From NCBI GenBank assembly GCA_030847615.1, contig JAUMIR010000005.1, positions 211,218,645 through 211,282,644 of the forward strand: a DNA stretch of 64,000 bases, in the 5' to 3' direction. The position numbers and the translations under genes were made by a program. Below, piece by piece: positions 43,861 to 56,903 of this stretch (within the stretch, counting starts at the first letter, position 1; each line of letters opens with the position of its first letter). This stretch comes from Gambelia wislizenii. Taxonomy: Eukaryota > Chordata > Lepidosauria > Squamata > Crotaphytidae. The notes under the pieces were generated by a model. That model was not told where the DNA came from. It did no database searches and worked only from the letters and a program-made list of their open reading frames with translations.

Positions 43861-44635
43861 ACATATAACTTCCAAAATGCTGAAAATTTAATTTCAGAAT
43901 TATTACAGAGCTTTTATTCTTGGCTCATGTGATTATATGACCTGGACCCAACTGGGTCTTTGGGCTAAGAAAAGAAGACCATTGGTGGATCTCAGAGAAG
44001 GGAAATTCCTCCTTTCTGCAATGATTTCTTAACATTTCACTTTTCCTAGATATAGATGCATTTTTTTAAAAAACTTGGATTATAACAGGGACATACTCTA
44101 GCCTCCAGCTCCTGATTTGGGAGCCCTGGGCTTGGGAGATATTTATGTTTAAGGCATGCCTTGATTTACTAAGCCTGACAGAATAGCCTTCACCTTATAT
44201 TTTTGCAGTGTGCCATTCTGTTGCTCCTTGCCAGGACAAAGACCTTAAAAGAGAAGTTACTTTCCAGTGGATTGAGCTCTTCATCAGCTAGGAGTTGCTT
44301 ATGTGATACAGCTCTTCCACTAAGACTAAGATACAGACTGTCTGGACTAGAATGTTTTAAAAAAAGCATTTGTATATTACATCTTCCTTCCCCAGGCTTA
44401 CAATATAGTTGGATGTTTTACAGCCTTCTGAAAATAAATAATCTGGAAGCAATTTTCTCTTCAGACAGCAAGAGCATAGTGATCAGCAAACAAACATGTC
44501 TAAATAATTTTTCAGTGGTCCATGGTATGGATGGTTGGTTCTGAAGACTGAACAATTTGTAAACTTGTTTTCAGGCAAATGTAAATGAATTTATCCAAAT
44601 ATCTGAAGGCCTAAAGAAACACAGAAGCCAACAAG
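43861..44635. other. Intergenic DNA, nothing recognised
   Basis: The plus-strand frame at 44203-44544 has no known domain and is taken as chance. Confidence 0.5.
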
Positions 44636-44639
44636 ATGC

Positions 44640-44960
44640 TTAATGGCACCCCAGGGGCTACAACACAGATGCTGATGACTGCAGCAAGCTGGACCAGCCA
44701 CCTTGAACATGACCAGCAAAAATCAAGAAAAGTTACAGAAGAGATCCATCTTTGACCAATAATTTCCAGAAACCTTCCAGCTGACTCTGCTTGAAGGGTT
44801 TTGTGAAATCCACAAGCACGAGGTAAAAAAATCCAGACCAGGATTTTGTAGGTTTTTTCCCCAGATACTTCTTGTAAATACTCTGTTACTGGAAGTTGGT
44901 TAGTAACAGCAAAATTGTTGATATAATCCTGCAAGGATCTTTGCAGCAGTGATGACTATC
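44640..44960 (-). repeat. Possible decayed LINE RT fragment
   Basis: Minus frames show VDFTKPFKQSQLEGFWKLL, similar to the VDLTKAFDTVSREGLWKIL block of LINE reverse transcriptases. Strongly decayed and short. Confidence 0.3.
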
Positions 44961-45956
44961 CACGACATTTCCTTTCCAGTTACTGTCTACACATTTATTC
45001 TGTGTTTGTTTGCAGTGTTTTGCACCACAGTACTTTCACATCTACAGCTAAAAATATGTACCCTTTAAATGACAAGGATACAGAGATTACCAGATGTCTG
45101 AATTCATTTGACCCAGCCAAAAATGAGAAAAGTAAAATTTATTTTAGGGCCATGGTTAAATGAATGCATTGTGTTTTTTATTGCTTCTGTTATAGTCTTC
45201 TGTCCATATATACTTTTAAAATGTATTAGTTACTTGTGGTCTTCCAAGCCAAATGCAACCCACCAGCCAAGCATGACAGGGCTTGATAAATCTCCTAGTG
45301 CTGCTACTCCTCCTGGCACTGCAGAAACATAGCTAGTCAGGTCCCAAATACTTTTGGAAGTCTGATATTTTAAGGTGGATCACATGGCCCCTTCTCCATT
45401 GAGAGGAAATGGCCATCTTTTTTTCCAAATGACTTTCTTATCCCCTGTTGCATGGAAAAAATCAGGATTAGAATGAACTCTGCCACCAAGTGATAAAGAA
45501 ACTATGGAGTTGCAGAATGAGGGACCGCCTGTACGTTGCAAAAGAAAATTCTTCATACATTCTAACTCACAATAGGGAGACTGTGTGATCAGTAATCAAG
45601 GCCAAAGGGTTTTCCCCACTGATTTCTTGGCAGTGGTAGACCAAAAAAATTGTCAATACCTCTGTTTCTCTACTGGAGTATGACCCTTTCAGGGCAGCAG
45701 TTTTCAGCTTTCACAGAGTGTAGCATGTTTCTCAAATTATTGGACCAGTGCAGCCTCTGTCTTTGTGGCTCAAGAATCCATTTAGACTGTGAAGAGTTAA
45801 TGTGGAAGCCAGGGCTCTTCCAAAGTTTTTCTTTCACAGCCATGAAGGCGCATGACATGGCAGTAGTCTCCCATCAAGAGTTCCTCTTAGTGTGGAAAAA
45901 TGCTCAGCCCACCCTCCTGTTACCCTCTATGGTCAGAGGTCTTAAAGACCCTCAAA
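44961..45956. other. Intergenic DNA, nothing recognised
   Basis: No gene or repeat confidently seen. Confidence 0.45.
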
Positions 45957-45970
45957 ATATCAACATTGAT

Positions 45971-46170
45971 AGGTTTTCTGGTTCTGTATATCTTGTGGCC
46001 TAACCGTAGGATTGTTTTGCGGATGACTGGGACATCCAAGAATGGCAATATTCCTTCCTTTTCTTTTTCCATTCAGAATTGGAAGTAGCTTGTGGTGAGG
46101 CAATGTTTGAACAGGGCTGTGATGTCCTCTGGAAAACCTATGGATGCCCACTGTGAAAACCTTCGATTTC
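45971..46170 (-). mobile_element. Small rearranged Penelope-like insertion
   Basis: A perfect 14-bp direct repeat ATATCAACATTGAT flanks it (45957-45970 and 46171-46184). The minus strand encodes a Penelope RT piece (GILPFLDVPVIRKTILRLGH, KIYR). The right end carries the plus-oriented terminal repeat end (CTGGAAAACCTATGGATGCC, TGTGAAAACCTTCGA). It is therefore another inverted arrangement. Confidence 0.75.
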
Positions 46171-46184
46171 ATATCAACATTGAT

Positions 46185-47159
46185 TTGGGGAATTAACGTA
46201 CTTGGCTAGGCTATGCAAGAGGGAGCAACAGATAGCAGATCTTTGACCTTTGTATACTGGTAATCAGGAGGAGATGTTAAGCTAGACAGAACAATAAGTT
46301 AATCTATATTTGGGGAACACAATAATAACATTCACACACATATTCAGGCTTCAAGCATTCATGCAAGACTAGTTAATAAAATGGGGAATGTGAGATAGAG
46401 AAGGGAATTTCCAGTGGGTGATACGACACCTGTCCAGCAGAGTGGGGGCCCAGTCTGGGAATGGCTGCACAGTCTGACATGGAGTAGGTAGTAAGATGAA
46501 CTGTGAGTGCTTGAGTGGAGTTTTGGGAGGGTTTCATAGTCAATAATTCCCTCAAGGGTATGGAATAGTAGGAGACAATGCTTCTTGGAGTTGCTCACCT
46601 GAGACAAAGGCACTCCAGATATACTAATGGCATCTTAATACGCAGATACTTTGTGACTGAAAGGGAGGAAGCAACTTCCTTTATTTAGGAGAGGATGAAG
46701 GAATGAGTGTCATTTACAGGTCTGCATTTCCCAGTCTTTGCTGGTAGAATCAGCCAGGTGTATGTACCTTCTGCTAAAAGCTCTATAAAGAAGCTCTATA
46801 AAGAAGCCAGCCACACCCTGTTTAATCCTAATTACAGAGCCTTTTTTCATCCTTAACATATTCATTATCCCACTCCCCCACCAGGGTTCTCCATAGTGTT
46901 ACAATGAGTTTCCCTAAGTCTACAAATAATTCTTGGGTGAACAAATACAGATGTCTTGGTTGACAGCAGTTTCAGCCACCATTGTTAGGCAAGGCATGCA
47001 TATTATGAGATTAGGTTACTTGAGCTCCTGGCATCTTTTAATATTCCTCGGGAAAAGATTCTAAATAGGTAAAATGGGTTCCCTCTGCACCGTCTTACTA
47101 CCTCCCTAGCCCTGAGCCATGTGAATTGTACAGTTAGACTGACACCTTTCCTTCTGATA
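46185..47159. other. Intergenic DNA, nothing recognised
   Basis: Contains a 16-bp tandem duplication AAGCTCTATAAAGAAG near 46779-46806. No gene. Confidence 0.5.
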
Positions 47160-47725
47160 CTCTAGATCAAGGGGAAAATGGTGCCACTCTATTCTGCTTT
47201 AGTCAGACCTTACCTGGAATACTGTGTCTAGTTCTAGGCACCACAATTCAGGAAGGCTATTGAGAAGCTGGAACATGTCCAGAGGAGGCGACCAAGATGG
47301 TGGGAGGTCTGGAAGCCATGCCCTATGAGGAGAGGCTTAGGGAGCTGGGCATGTTTAGTCTGGAGAAGAGAAGAATGAGAGGTGACATCATAGCCATGTT
47401 TAAATATTTGAAGGGATGTCATACTGAGGATGGAGCAAGCTTGTTTTCTGCTGCTCCAGAGACTAGGACATGGAGCAGTAGTTTCAATTGATGGGAAAAG
47501 AGATTCCACCTAAACATTAGGAAGAACTTCCTGCCAGTAAGAGCTGTTCGGAAGTGGAATATACTGCCTCGTAGTGTGGTGGAGTCTCCTTCTTTGGAGG
47601 TTTTTAAACAGAGGCTGGATGGCCATCTGTCAGGAATGATTTGATTGTGTATTCCTGCATGGCAGGGGGCTGGGCTAGATGACCCTTGTGGTCTCTTCCA
47701 ACTCTGGTTCTATGAGTCTATGATA
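47160..47725 (+). mobile_element. CR1 LINE 3' end, 5'-truncated
   Basis: Translates in pieces to LYSALVRPYLEYCV-like, [20 protein letters not shown] and RGDIIAMFKYLKGCH, then the 3' end GGGCTAGATGACCCTTGTGG and CTATGAGTCTATGAT. Closely related to the CR1 at 30.8-31.3 kb but less decayed. Confidence 0.85.
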
Positions 47726-48900
47726 CAATAGACAAGTTACGTTGGGTAGTCTTCATGCCTTCCTAAACAATTGTCCATTGAGCTTCTTCCTTGAGGAACA
47801 CACGAAGTGAAGGATTATTTCTGTTTGTATTTTCCTTTCTAAGACAGTTATGTCAGTGTGGGGTGCAAAACTGTAATAACTGAATGAACAAAAGTGAGAT
47901 GATTTCAATTAATAACCTCTGACACATATTCATTAGAGGATGTTTGCTTTTCAGATCACTAAAGTACTTCTATAATGACATCATGTTTTGATTATTTTCT
48001 GTTTTAATTGCACCTTTTTTGCTTTGGTTTCATCTAGTTAAATCTCAAGTCATTAACTTTAGCTTTCAGTATGTTGACAATTGGTCCCAAGAAAGACTAA
48101 ACTGTAGGTTACAATCTAGCAAACACTGTTCTCTCATGCAAGCCCATTTGGAATTGACTGTGGCTATAGAACTGAAATCCCTGATTCATCACACTCTTCT
48201 GTAATGGTTGCTCCATGATACCACTTCCAAAGGCTTGATCTAATTCCGCTTGTGTGGACTGTGTAATTGTCATATGGCAAAGGCTCTTCCCAATTTAGGA
48301 ATGCAAGTCTTAATATATTTCATTCTCACATGCAAGAATGAAAATTTTCAGCATTTGTTTCCCTGCTGAACAAGAATGCAAGGTTTCTCTGCAGTTTTCA
48401 ACTGCTATCAGCACTTTGGGAAGTTGTCAGAAAAATTAAATTTGCACAGAATAACATGTGTTTTCTGTGCAGAAGATGTAGTTTTCATGGAGGAAGCAAT
48501 ATGTTTTGTTCAAATCACACTGGCCAGAATTCACTTAGGTAGTTACAAATACATAAACTAGAGTTACACATTAGTGACTGGTTCATATATATGATCCCTG
48601 CATATTCACTGCTTAAGAGAATAGATAGGGATAGTGAAGGTCCCCCAATGCCCACTTACTGGGCAGCAGCCACTGCAAGCAATGGGAATCTGTTCTCCTG
48701 TTGATTGGGAAGCAGCTCATTGGCATTTCCAGTCCGCCCCTTGTGTGAGCAATTTCTGATGTGAGGGAGAATTATGAGAGGGATGTTGTTTCTGACTGTT
48801 GTAACAGAGATTGCTCAGGGCTGCTTCCCTATTGACAGGAGAGGAGACCCCCATTACTCCCAGCAGCTGCTGCCAGTGAGTGAAGGTTGGAGGGGTGGCC
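47726..48900. other. Intergenic DNA, nothing recognised
   Basis: AT-rich unassigned sequence. Confidence 0.5.
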
Positions 48901-49052
48901 CAGTTGTTCTCAACCAGTGGGTTCCCAGATGTTGTTGGACATCTGTTGTTGGAGTACAGTTCCCAGAAACTCCAGACAGCAAAGCCAATAGTGAGGGATT
49001 CTGGGAACTGTAGTCCAACAACATATGGGGACCCACAGGTTGTGAACCACTG
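48901..49052. mobile_element. hAT-like foldback MITE
   Basis: Ends CAGTTGTTCTCAACCAGTGG and, inverted, CAGTGGTTCACAACCTGTGG. The interior is also self-complementary: GTACAGTTCCCAGAAACTCC pairs with GGATTCTGGGAACTGTAGT. CAG-TGGTTC ends fit hAT. No matching 8-bp flank. Confidence 0.7.
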
Positions 49053-52000
49053 CACCTAGAGAAACTGTTCAGTTACATAACTATGGTGGTTATGAAGCTA
49101 AGTAGCTGATAGAGGTTTCCAGTCTCCATTCCCTGTGGAAAAAATCAAGTTCTTTTGACTGTTCCCCATTTTCTCAATGGGATATCTCGAGGACACTATT
49201 TAATTTAAAGGCGCTATGACACTGAATATCATTTAACAAGGGGCAACAGCAGGGAAACTTTATTACCTTTATGCTGTGCTGATAAACTTCCTCAAATCAT
49301 CTGCCTGGGCACTGCAAGAAGTGAGAAACTGAATTAGATGGTGATTTGATTTGATTCGATATATGTTTAATGCATACCATTTCTTGAAGTTCATTCCAAA
49401 GTTACATGATTACGCTGAAATATAAATGATTCAAGTTACCATGTGAGTACCTTCACTGAGCTCTCTACTATTTTGTATCTCCAAAAGTCACTATTTATCT
49501 GGTTATGGTAGGAGTCCATTCAAGCATCATTTACATCATGAGCAGGCCATGAGATAAAATAGTATAGATAGAGCAGGCAGGTGCAAAATACAGCAAAAAT
49601 GTTGCATGATCCCCCAACCCACCCGGTTAGCTTATAGAACTCTAGCGGCTAGAAATCTGAGGGCAATGTTTGCTGCTTTACAGCAGTACACAACCATTAC
49701 AAAATATTCAAGAAAGGGATGTTAATATGGCAGCTAAAATATTGCAGGCAAACTGTATATTTCTATTTTGCCTAAGTATAGCCTAATCTCTCAATATCTT
49801 AGTGTTGGTCGAGGGGAAGATAGCATCCAAAGAGTAGCAAAAGCTGTTTTTGGAAGGCAAACAATGGAGAGGATGATTGATAAAAGCATAGAAAGAACCT
49901 GTCATTAACTGACCACTGACACTGACATCTTTATACAGAAGCTGGCTTTCATGTTCTTGATGACCATAGTACAAAACAGTTGGCTTAAATTAGAAACTTA
50001 ATGTTAAGGACCAGATTTAGCTGTAGAAGCACACAGAGAAGTGTGCAACATTTGGCCCTTAGAAAAGTTCTTATGCTTCAAAAAATGCACAAATGAATTC
50101 ATAATGTGGCTCCTGAGCTGTTGGAGCAGACCTTGGGATGACATATCATGGGACTACCTCAGGCCTCAATTCTGCACTGTTTAAAAAAAAGCCTTACATG
50201 GCATATTCCTTTCATTGTACATAGCAGAGGGCTTCCATGGGACACCTAACTGTTGCTGGACCAGGCTGTATGATAGACTGACTGTGTACACACTCCTGTG
50301 CATAACAGTGATATGTGTGTGTGGGGGAATATTTTTGGTTCTCCATTCCTTTTTATTTTAAAAGTTTCTCCAGTTTTGTTTCCCATTTATTTGAATTACA
50401 TTCCATTCATTTCCATTTGTTTGAATTGCATTTGGTTCCATTTTCCCACTTGTTGTCATTTTCCCATTGATTTCAACAGGACACCCCCCACTGAACTTCT
50501 GTGTTTTTCACCCAGAGGGGATCTCTTTTTAAGGAATTCCAGCATCCCTCCCACCCTGTACCAAGCCTGCCAAGTGTAAGAAAGGTAGGTTAAGGGACCT
50601 CCATTTTGCAAACCTCTCTCCATATTTGTTCATTTCTCTCCCACTTCCTTTAAGCTTTCTCTGGCCTGCATAGCTTACTGTAGATAGTTCCTATTTTTCA
50701 TCCTGGTATGAACAAATGAAAAATAAATCAAATGGATGAAAAACACATGAATTTCATTCAGAAAATGCACATTTGAATTTTCATTTGTTTTTATAACAAA
50801 AATGATTGAAATAAATGGGGCCCATTCACTTCATTTTCCATTTGCAGTCAAAGCAAATGCTCGTCCCTAAGAGATCCATGTGTCACCTGGAATTTGAATT
50901 GGAGCCTTCTGGGCTGTGCCCTGGTGCTGCTTTTTGTGACCCATGTGATACAGAACAACATAAACACTGCAGCCATATTTATGTATCTGTCAATATATAC
51001 AGAAAGACATCTCTTCCACCAGAGTTTCCAAATTGTGGTTTATAGGCTCTGATTTATCAAGTAAAGTTAAACGGCTTTAACATTTTTATTTTATGTTGGT
51101 GAAAGCAGGCTGATCATTTTTCCACCCTAGGCATGTAGGCGGATCCAATGAAAGAGGGGCAATTGGCCAGTGTCATGCTGTGGCAGGAGGCTTGCTAGTA
51201 AGAAATGCCCTTTCCTATCCCAAATGCTGTGGAACACAAGTACATACCATGTTTATGTGATTCTTATATGCAATTGGCTGGCCACTCTTCATTTCTATGG
51301 CAGCCTTCTCTCCATTCCTTGCTCATTTCTTCCCTTCCCAGTGCCAGTGACAAATGTACAAGGTACCTCCTTCTACCAACTTATCATTAACCAGCCATGA
51401 GCTTTCCTGCTGTCTGAATCAAGAAGTGAAACACAGCTATCCAACTGCCATGCTGCCTACTCTCTGGGATTGGAAAAGTACAAATGGTTCAGTCATGCAC
51501 TCAACTGTAGCTGCTGCTGGAAAGAAAGAGAAGGGACTAGGAGGTTGCCACTAGGAATGAAAAAGAAGCGGCGGTAGGTATAGCAGCTTGCACATTCACC
51601 ACCAGTGGGTGCTGGAAAGAGCTGCAGCAGGGAAACTATTCTACATACACTAAACTACCTGAGTGGTTGAGAAACCACCTTGAGTTATAAAATCTATTAA
51701 ATCCGCAGACCTAGTCTGAAGAGAGAAGTAATGGGCTAGCACCATTCAAGTATACCCACTGAGCTGATGGAACTTCCATTGAGTCAAGGTCTGCTCTAGT
51801 TCAGGTTAGCAGTTGTATTTATCCCACTGGTTTATTTAAACAAAAATATTAGTGGACAAATTGGTTTAATAAAGACATGTGTTCTTTGTAAAAGAGTGCA
51901 AAAAGCTTCTCTTGACCCTTTTCTTTCATTAGTTCTGCTCCCCAGTTTTGTATATGTGTATGCATGTAAGGAAAAAAGAAACACACTTTAGAAAAGAGAG

Positions 52001-52877
52001 TGCTGCTGATCCATATGGGAAAACATTTCTAAGGTTTATGGAATAAGAAAGTAAATTTTCTCCAGACTCTGTTTGTCAAAACATTAAACCAGCAAAGTCA
52101 ATTAGGAAGAGAAAAAGAACACATTCAAGATTACTTAACAGATCACATTTCCTTTTATATACTTCCTTTTTGTACTCCATATTTGGGCAGTTAAAGTGTA
52201 TTTCCACTAATTTAATTAATGGATTGAATCCATATTTGGGCATACTTAGGACTTTATTAGACTTGTCAAATAAGGCATCATAAAGACGCCTAATGATTGC
52301 AAAAGGGTGTGCGTACCAGATGATGTTGCCCATTCACGATCATATATTGTTTAAAAACTGTACTTTTTTATTGATGGCTCAAGCTGTCAATTGATCCCCC
52401 CCTAGCGATTTTCTGCTGGCATTGCCAGAGTCTGAATCCGCATGCCATTGTACTCATGTGAATGCAGCGTCAATGGGCAAATACTTCTGGGTGTGATTGG
52501 GACAGCCAGGTAGGGTACGCTCTTTTTGTCACACACACACACACCATTTACTTGGAACTTTTAAAATGTGTTTTGGTGCTTTCCTGAACTTTTTGTGTGT
52601 TTATTTTGTGTATGTTTTTTAAATTTCTTGTGCTAGCTTCTTCTCACGAGATTAGGTGAAATTTGAAACCAGAAAGTGAATGGAAATCTGTTCACTCCCT
52701 GTTAGTGCCTGGAAAGCCTCTATAATGGGAACATGGTAAGGGCTGGTGGGGGCAGTTCTTTTACCAGCACAAAAATGGAACAATTTATGCCAGGAAAAGA
52801 ACTTTTATGGAGGCTGGTCTGATAAAGTCCTTAGAATGGACCCATTATTTCAAAAGGTCTGCTCTAAGTGTGACTGA
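49053..52877. other. Intergenic DNA, few features
   Basis: 50350-50850 is rich in ATTTGTTTGAATT/AATTCAAATG-type inverted words and may be an old foldback repeat. 52380-52450 has a fragment TAGCGATTTTCTGCTGGCA like the MITE at 40196. (CA)n at 52531-52543. No gene. Confidence 0.4.
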
Positions 52878-53396
52878 GGGCTTGTTTACATGAGCAAGGA
52901 TACACTGGCTCCTCACCAGTGTATCTTCCCTGTGAATCAGGCCTGTTCCTCACCTGTTACCTGGATGAAATGGGCTGGAAACCAGATGAGCACATTGGAC
53001 CATCCCTGCAACTGCTGTTACCACCATCTGCACCTCACTCTCCATATCCAGGCAGGAGACCCACAGCACATGAGCAAGGCCCTTGAATGTTACCAGACTG
53101 GTCACATGCTATGGCCCCTCCTTCCTGGATCCAGAAGACAGAGGCAACTGACAGCTACAGTGACAGGTCAGTGTGCTGGTACAGGCTCCTGTGGTCACGT
53201 GGGGCCTGATCCATTTTATTTTGGCTGGAATGCATTCTTAACATGTTTTATCAAGCCCTACCCAATCCCCCCCATCTTAGCCCCATGGTTTTGAGGATCG
53301 CCCAGGAACAAAACAGGGCAAAAGCCCTGCGTCATCAAGAATGCAGGGCTCCAAGATGGGGGAAAGACAGGGTAAATTGCCCATGTAGACAAGACC
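52878..53396. mobile_element. Harbinger-like non-autonomous DNA transposon
   Basis: Ends GGGCTTGTTTACATGAGCAA and, inverted, GGTCTTGTCTACATGGGCAA. 3-bp flanks are TGA (52875-52877) and TAA (53397-53399). The interior shares blocks such as GACTGGTCACATG with the element at 62258-63264. No transposase. Confidence 0.65.
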
Positions 53397-53399
53397 TAA

Positions 53400-54306
53400 G
53401 TCTAGATCTAACTAATTTTTTTATATAAAGTGTGTATTGTACCCCATATTAGCAATCCTACCTTCCACAGTATAGAATCTAGGAATCACAGAATTTCAGC
53501 TTGATTAAGAAACTTGCTGAAAAGTGTAGCCTATACCAAGTGCTCTTCTTGCCTACAAAATGTCGGCTCAGTTATCTTGCATCATCATGATATCTTCACA
53601 TTGTGCACTAATAGCTTTCTTTTTGTCTTGCACCACAATGTTTAAAGGAAAAGGAAAATTTGGAGACATTAAAAGTGGAGTTTGGGACTCTTGTGGTTAC
53701 CTTACTTACAGGGTAGTCCAGGAGCATGGTTGGGTGGCCTGTCTTTCATTGTACAACCATCACTCTGACCTGAAGTCTTGCCACAATTTCCCATACTGCA
53801 GCTGGGTATAAAACTGTCCCAACCAGCCCTGGTACAAGGTTTTTCGGGAAGGATGAATATAAGCATCTACATTACAATCACCCCTCAAAATTTAATTGTT
53901 TGGAAAGCCTGGGGAAATTTTAGGAATTGCATGGGATAATCCATTGTGAAGGGTGAAAAATGACGGCCAGGCTATTAACACAGTTGATACTAATGTCACA
54001 TGCAGTGGCAGCACAAAACCAAAAACTCATAGGAAAAAAAGAAAGGAACCATGCTACTGTCACTACTAATAGTAAAGCCTGAGAAATTGTCAGAAAGTTT
54101 CTTCTCTCTCCAGAAATATTTGGTGAGCAGGTCCTCCCCATGCCTGTTTTTCTATTAGTGAACAGGACGGAGACTTTTAAAAGCTATTTCTGCACTACTA
54201 TAATTGCCTCTCCCCAAATGTTACTGACTTGTTTACAACCGTAAACCTTTTCCCCAATTTAAGGAGGGACTGGAAACAAAGATGAAGTATTAACACAGTG
54301 GCAATC
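53400..54306. other. Intergenic DNA, nothing recognised
   Basis: Unassigned. Confidence 0.5.
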
Positions 54307-54309
54307 ATA

Positions 54310-55559
54310 GGGGTCCGTTACACAGCAGAATAAAGTGTGAAAAATTCCAGCTTACCTTCCTTTCACACCAGTGCTGCATAGTTTACATGATTTAGTGCAA
54401 AACTGGTTGATCTGGTGAGTTTTTGGCTTTGTAGTTCGCACAGACAAAGGTGGGGGGATGTGACTTCCCAAGCACAGGGTGGTTGTCTGACTGTCATTAA
54501 AGGCCAGGCAGGAGGCAGGGAGGGAGCGAGGAGGGATGTTGTCCACCTCTTCCATGCCAGTGTTCTGCCTGATGGTGAGGGTGCCCATGCTTCACGTGCC
54601 GCAGAGGGCATCTGGGGGGAGAAAAGATGCTGGGAAGCTGAGAGGGAGGGAGGGAGAGGGTGGGAGGGAAAGAGAGAGAGCATGCTGGTACCTTTCCCCC
54701 TCTTCTTTCCAGGGTGAGAAGGGTGGTAAGGGAGGGAAGGAGGGAGGCTGGGCAGCCACCAGAGTTGGGCGTCAGTGCTCAGGCTCCGCATGCTCCTCTC
54801 AGTGGTGTGGCTGCCACATTAACTTGCCTGCTGCTGCTACCCTCGAGGGGGTGGCCATGCCTGCTATTACCGAGCCAGGGAAAAGAACTACCACTGAGGC
54901 AGCCATTCCTCCACCTCCTCCGCCCCCATCCCTCCGCCTCCTCCTTTTGCCAGAGTGGAGTAAATCAAGCAAAGGAAGGGGAAACTTTGCTAGGGGAGCG
55001 ACTGCACTGAGAGGAGTCTCTGATGGTCGGTTGCCCCCTCGGTGGTTGGTGGCTGGCGGCTGCTGTCGCGACCATCACTGGCATGGGAGGCGAGTCCACA
55101 TGGCAACATTGCCTCATTCCCTCCACTCTTTCACCACAACGTCTTTCTTTGTGAGGAGCCAGGCACCACCTTGACACAAGGTGTCCGAGCTCCCTTCTCC
55201 AACCAATGGAGGGTACTTCTGGCTGGATCTTTTCATTTGAGACTCTTCGCATCTCTTGCAAGTCCTCCCCCTCTGTGGTCGGTCCAACCAATCACGGCTC
55301 AGCTCTGCTGTGGCTGTTTCAGGAAGATTGCTGGTAGTTCCCACAGCCTTTTGTGCATTGGTAGTTCACACAACCAATTGTGTGCATTTTCGTTAACTTT
55401 ATCAAAAAAGTTAGGGAAAATAGCAAAAGTTGATATCATACGGCTTATAGGATTTTTTGCCCCCTCCTTCTGAATACGGCAACTTTTATCCGAAAGACAT
55501 GGGAACTATTAGGACTCTGCAAAGTCTTAATGGATTTATTTTGCTGTGTAACTGACCCC
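54310..55559. mobile_element. 1.25-kb Harbinger-like DNA transposon, GC-rich core
   Basis: Ends GGGGTCCGTTACACAGCAGA and, inverted, GGGGTCAGTTACACAGCAAA, with ATA on both sides (54307-54309 and 55560-55562). The core at 54480-55300 is much richer in G+C than the flanks and creates long chance frames on both strands (up to 212 codons) of low complexity. No transposase domain recognised. Confidence 0.7.
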
Positions 55560-55562
55560 ATA

Positions 55563-56154
55563 CTATCTACTGCCATTGGTTTCACTGTTTATTCACATGT
55601 GGCTCCCACATCCTTTTTTGTAGTTTAGCATGCCCTCAAGCCCCCATATGTCCTCCCCAGCACCAAAACATATTAGATAAAATTGGTATATTTATTCACA
55701 CTCCTGGTGGCTGCCAGGACTATATTTTTGGGAGTTTACCTTTCAAGGAGTGTCAAGCCCTCCAAGGGCCATGAAATGAAAAATCAAAACTAGAGGTGTG
55801 TATCTTATCACTTCTATTTTTAATTTCCCCCTTCCCCCTTTCCATTTTCCTCCTTTTCAGGCCCATGATGAGGGAGAAAAATATGGCCCCTAGCTCCATG
55901 AAGCTTGCCTACTCTTTCAGTACAGAAATGTCAACAAACACTGCCATCCATTCCATTAGTTATGATTATGTTGTTCTATTAGTTTCATTGGGATTCAAGT
56001 CCCTGTGCATGTTGTATGAAAAAAAAAACTTTGCACTTTGAAGAGCTATGGCTGCATTTGCTTTGTCCCATTCAAGATATCCACATCCACACCAGGATAC
56101 TGAGAATACGAAGAGAAATAATATCAGGGGCAAGACCAAGAGCACAGACTTATT
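55563..56154. other. Intergenic DNA, nothing recognised
   Basis: Unassigned. Confidence 0.5.
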
Positions 56155-56362
56155 AATATTATTTATTCACTTATATCCTGCCTTTCCTCAAAAAATGAGA
56201 CTCAAGGTGGCTTAACAAATACAGATAAAAACACAGTTAAAACATTTAAAAAGTTTTTGTTAAAATAAGGTTAACCAGCTATAGAATTAACCCATCCAAA
56301 CAAGGGGGTTGGACTGGATGGCCCTTGTGGTCTCTTCCAACTCTACAATTCTATGATTCTAT
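56155..56362. repeat. Two LINE 3'-end scraps
   Basis: 56155-56260 is an inverted L2/CR1-like tail (TATATCCTGCCTTTCCTC, GACTCAAGGTGGCTTA). 56303-56362 is the last 60 bp of a CR1 in plus orientation (GGACTGGATGGCCCTTGTGG, CTATGATTCTATG). Confidence 0.6.
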
Positions 56363-56901
56363 GAAATCCATTGAGAAGCAAATCAATAAAACAACACACT
56401 GTTAAAAGTCCTTGCGGTGAGTTCCTTAAAGCCCATTGGACAAGAAATATTTTCACCTCTTGACAGAAGGACAGCCAAGAGCAGGGATGTAAATACTCAA
56501 CTATTCTGTCCCCTGCATGCAAGGATGAATGTTTACTGTAGTTTTCTTCCCACTGTGGGGAAAAATGAATATTTCTGTACACTTTTCTTCTGCTATTCAA
56601 ACATCTTGAAGCATTCTGGAGGATTTTTTTAATTCAGAAAAACACATAGTTTCTTGTGCAAAAAAATGCATTTTCTGCATAGAAAGCGTTTCCTATGCAG
56701 AAAAGAAAAACATTTTCTGAACAGAAAAATTGCGGGGGGGGGGGCGGCGGTAGAGTTGCCTACACCAAAAAGTGTCTTTCTGTGCAGAAGAATGCTTTGA
56801 GACATTTTGGAGCATTTGGATTCAGATAAAACTGCACAAAAGTCTTCCTACTTTATTATTCTCTCCAACAGGGTTTCCTGACTACCAGGGGGGAAAAAAA
56901 C
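56363..56901. other. Intergenic DNA with G run
   Basis: A pure G run followed by CGGCGG at about 56733-56750 is notable in AT-rich DNA. GAAAAA/TTTTCTG inverted words surround 56640-56730. No gene. Confidence 0.4.
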
Positions 56902-56903
56902 TA

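Noticed and set aside
45540..45956. Extension of the Penelope fragment leftwards
   Set aside because: The 14-bp direct repeat ends at 45970 and the translation loses similarity there, so this part is target DNA.
54536..55174. 212-codon plus-strand frame, longest in its region
   Set aside because: Lies in the GC-rich, low-complexity core of a DNA transposon, overlaps long frames on both strands and has no recognisable domain.
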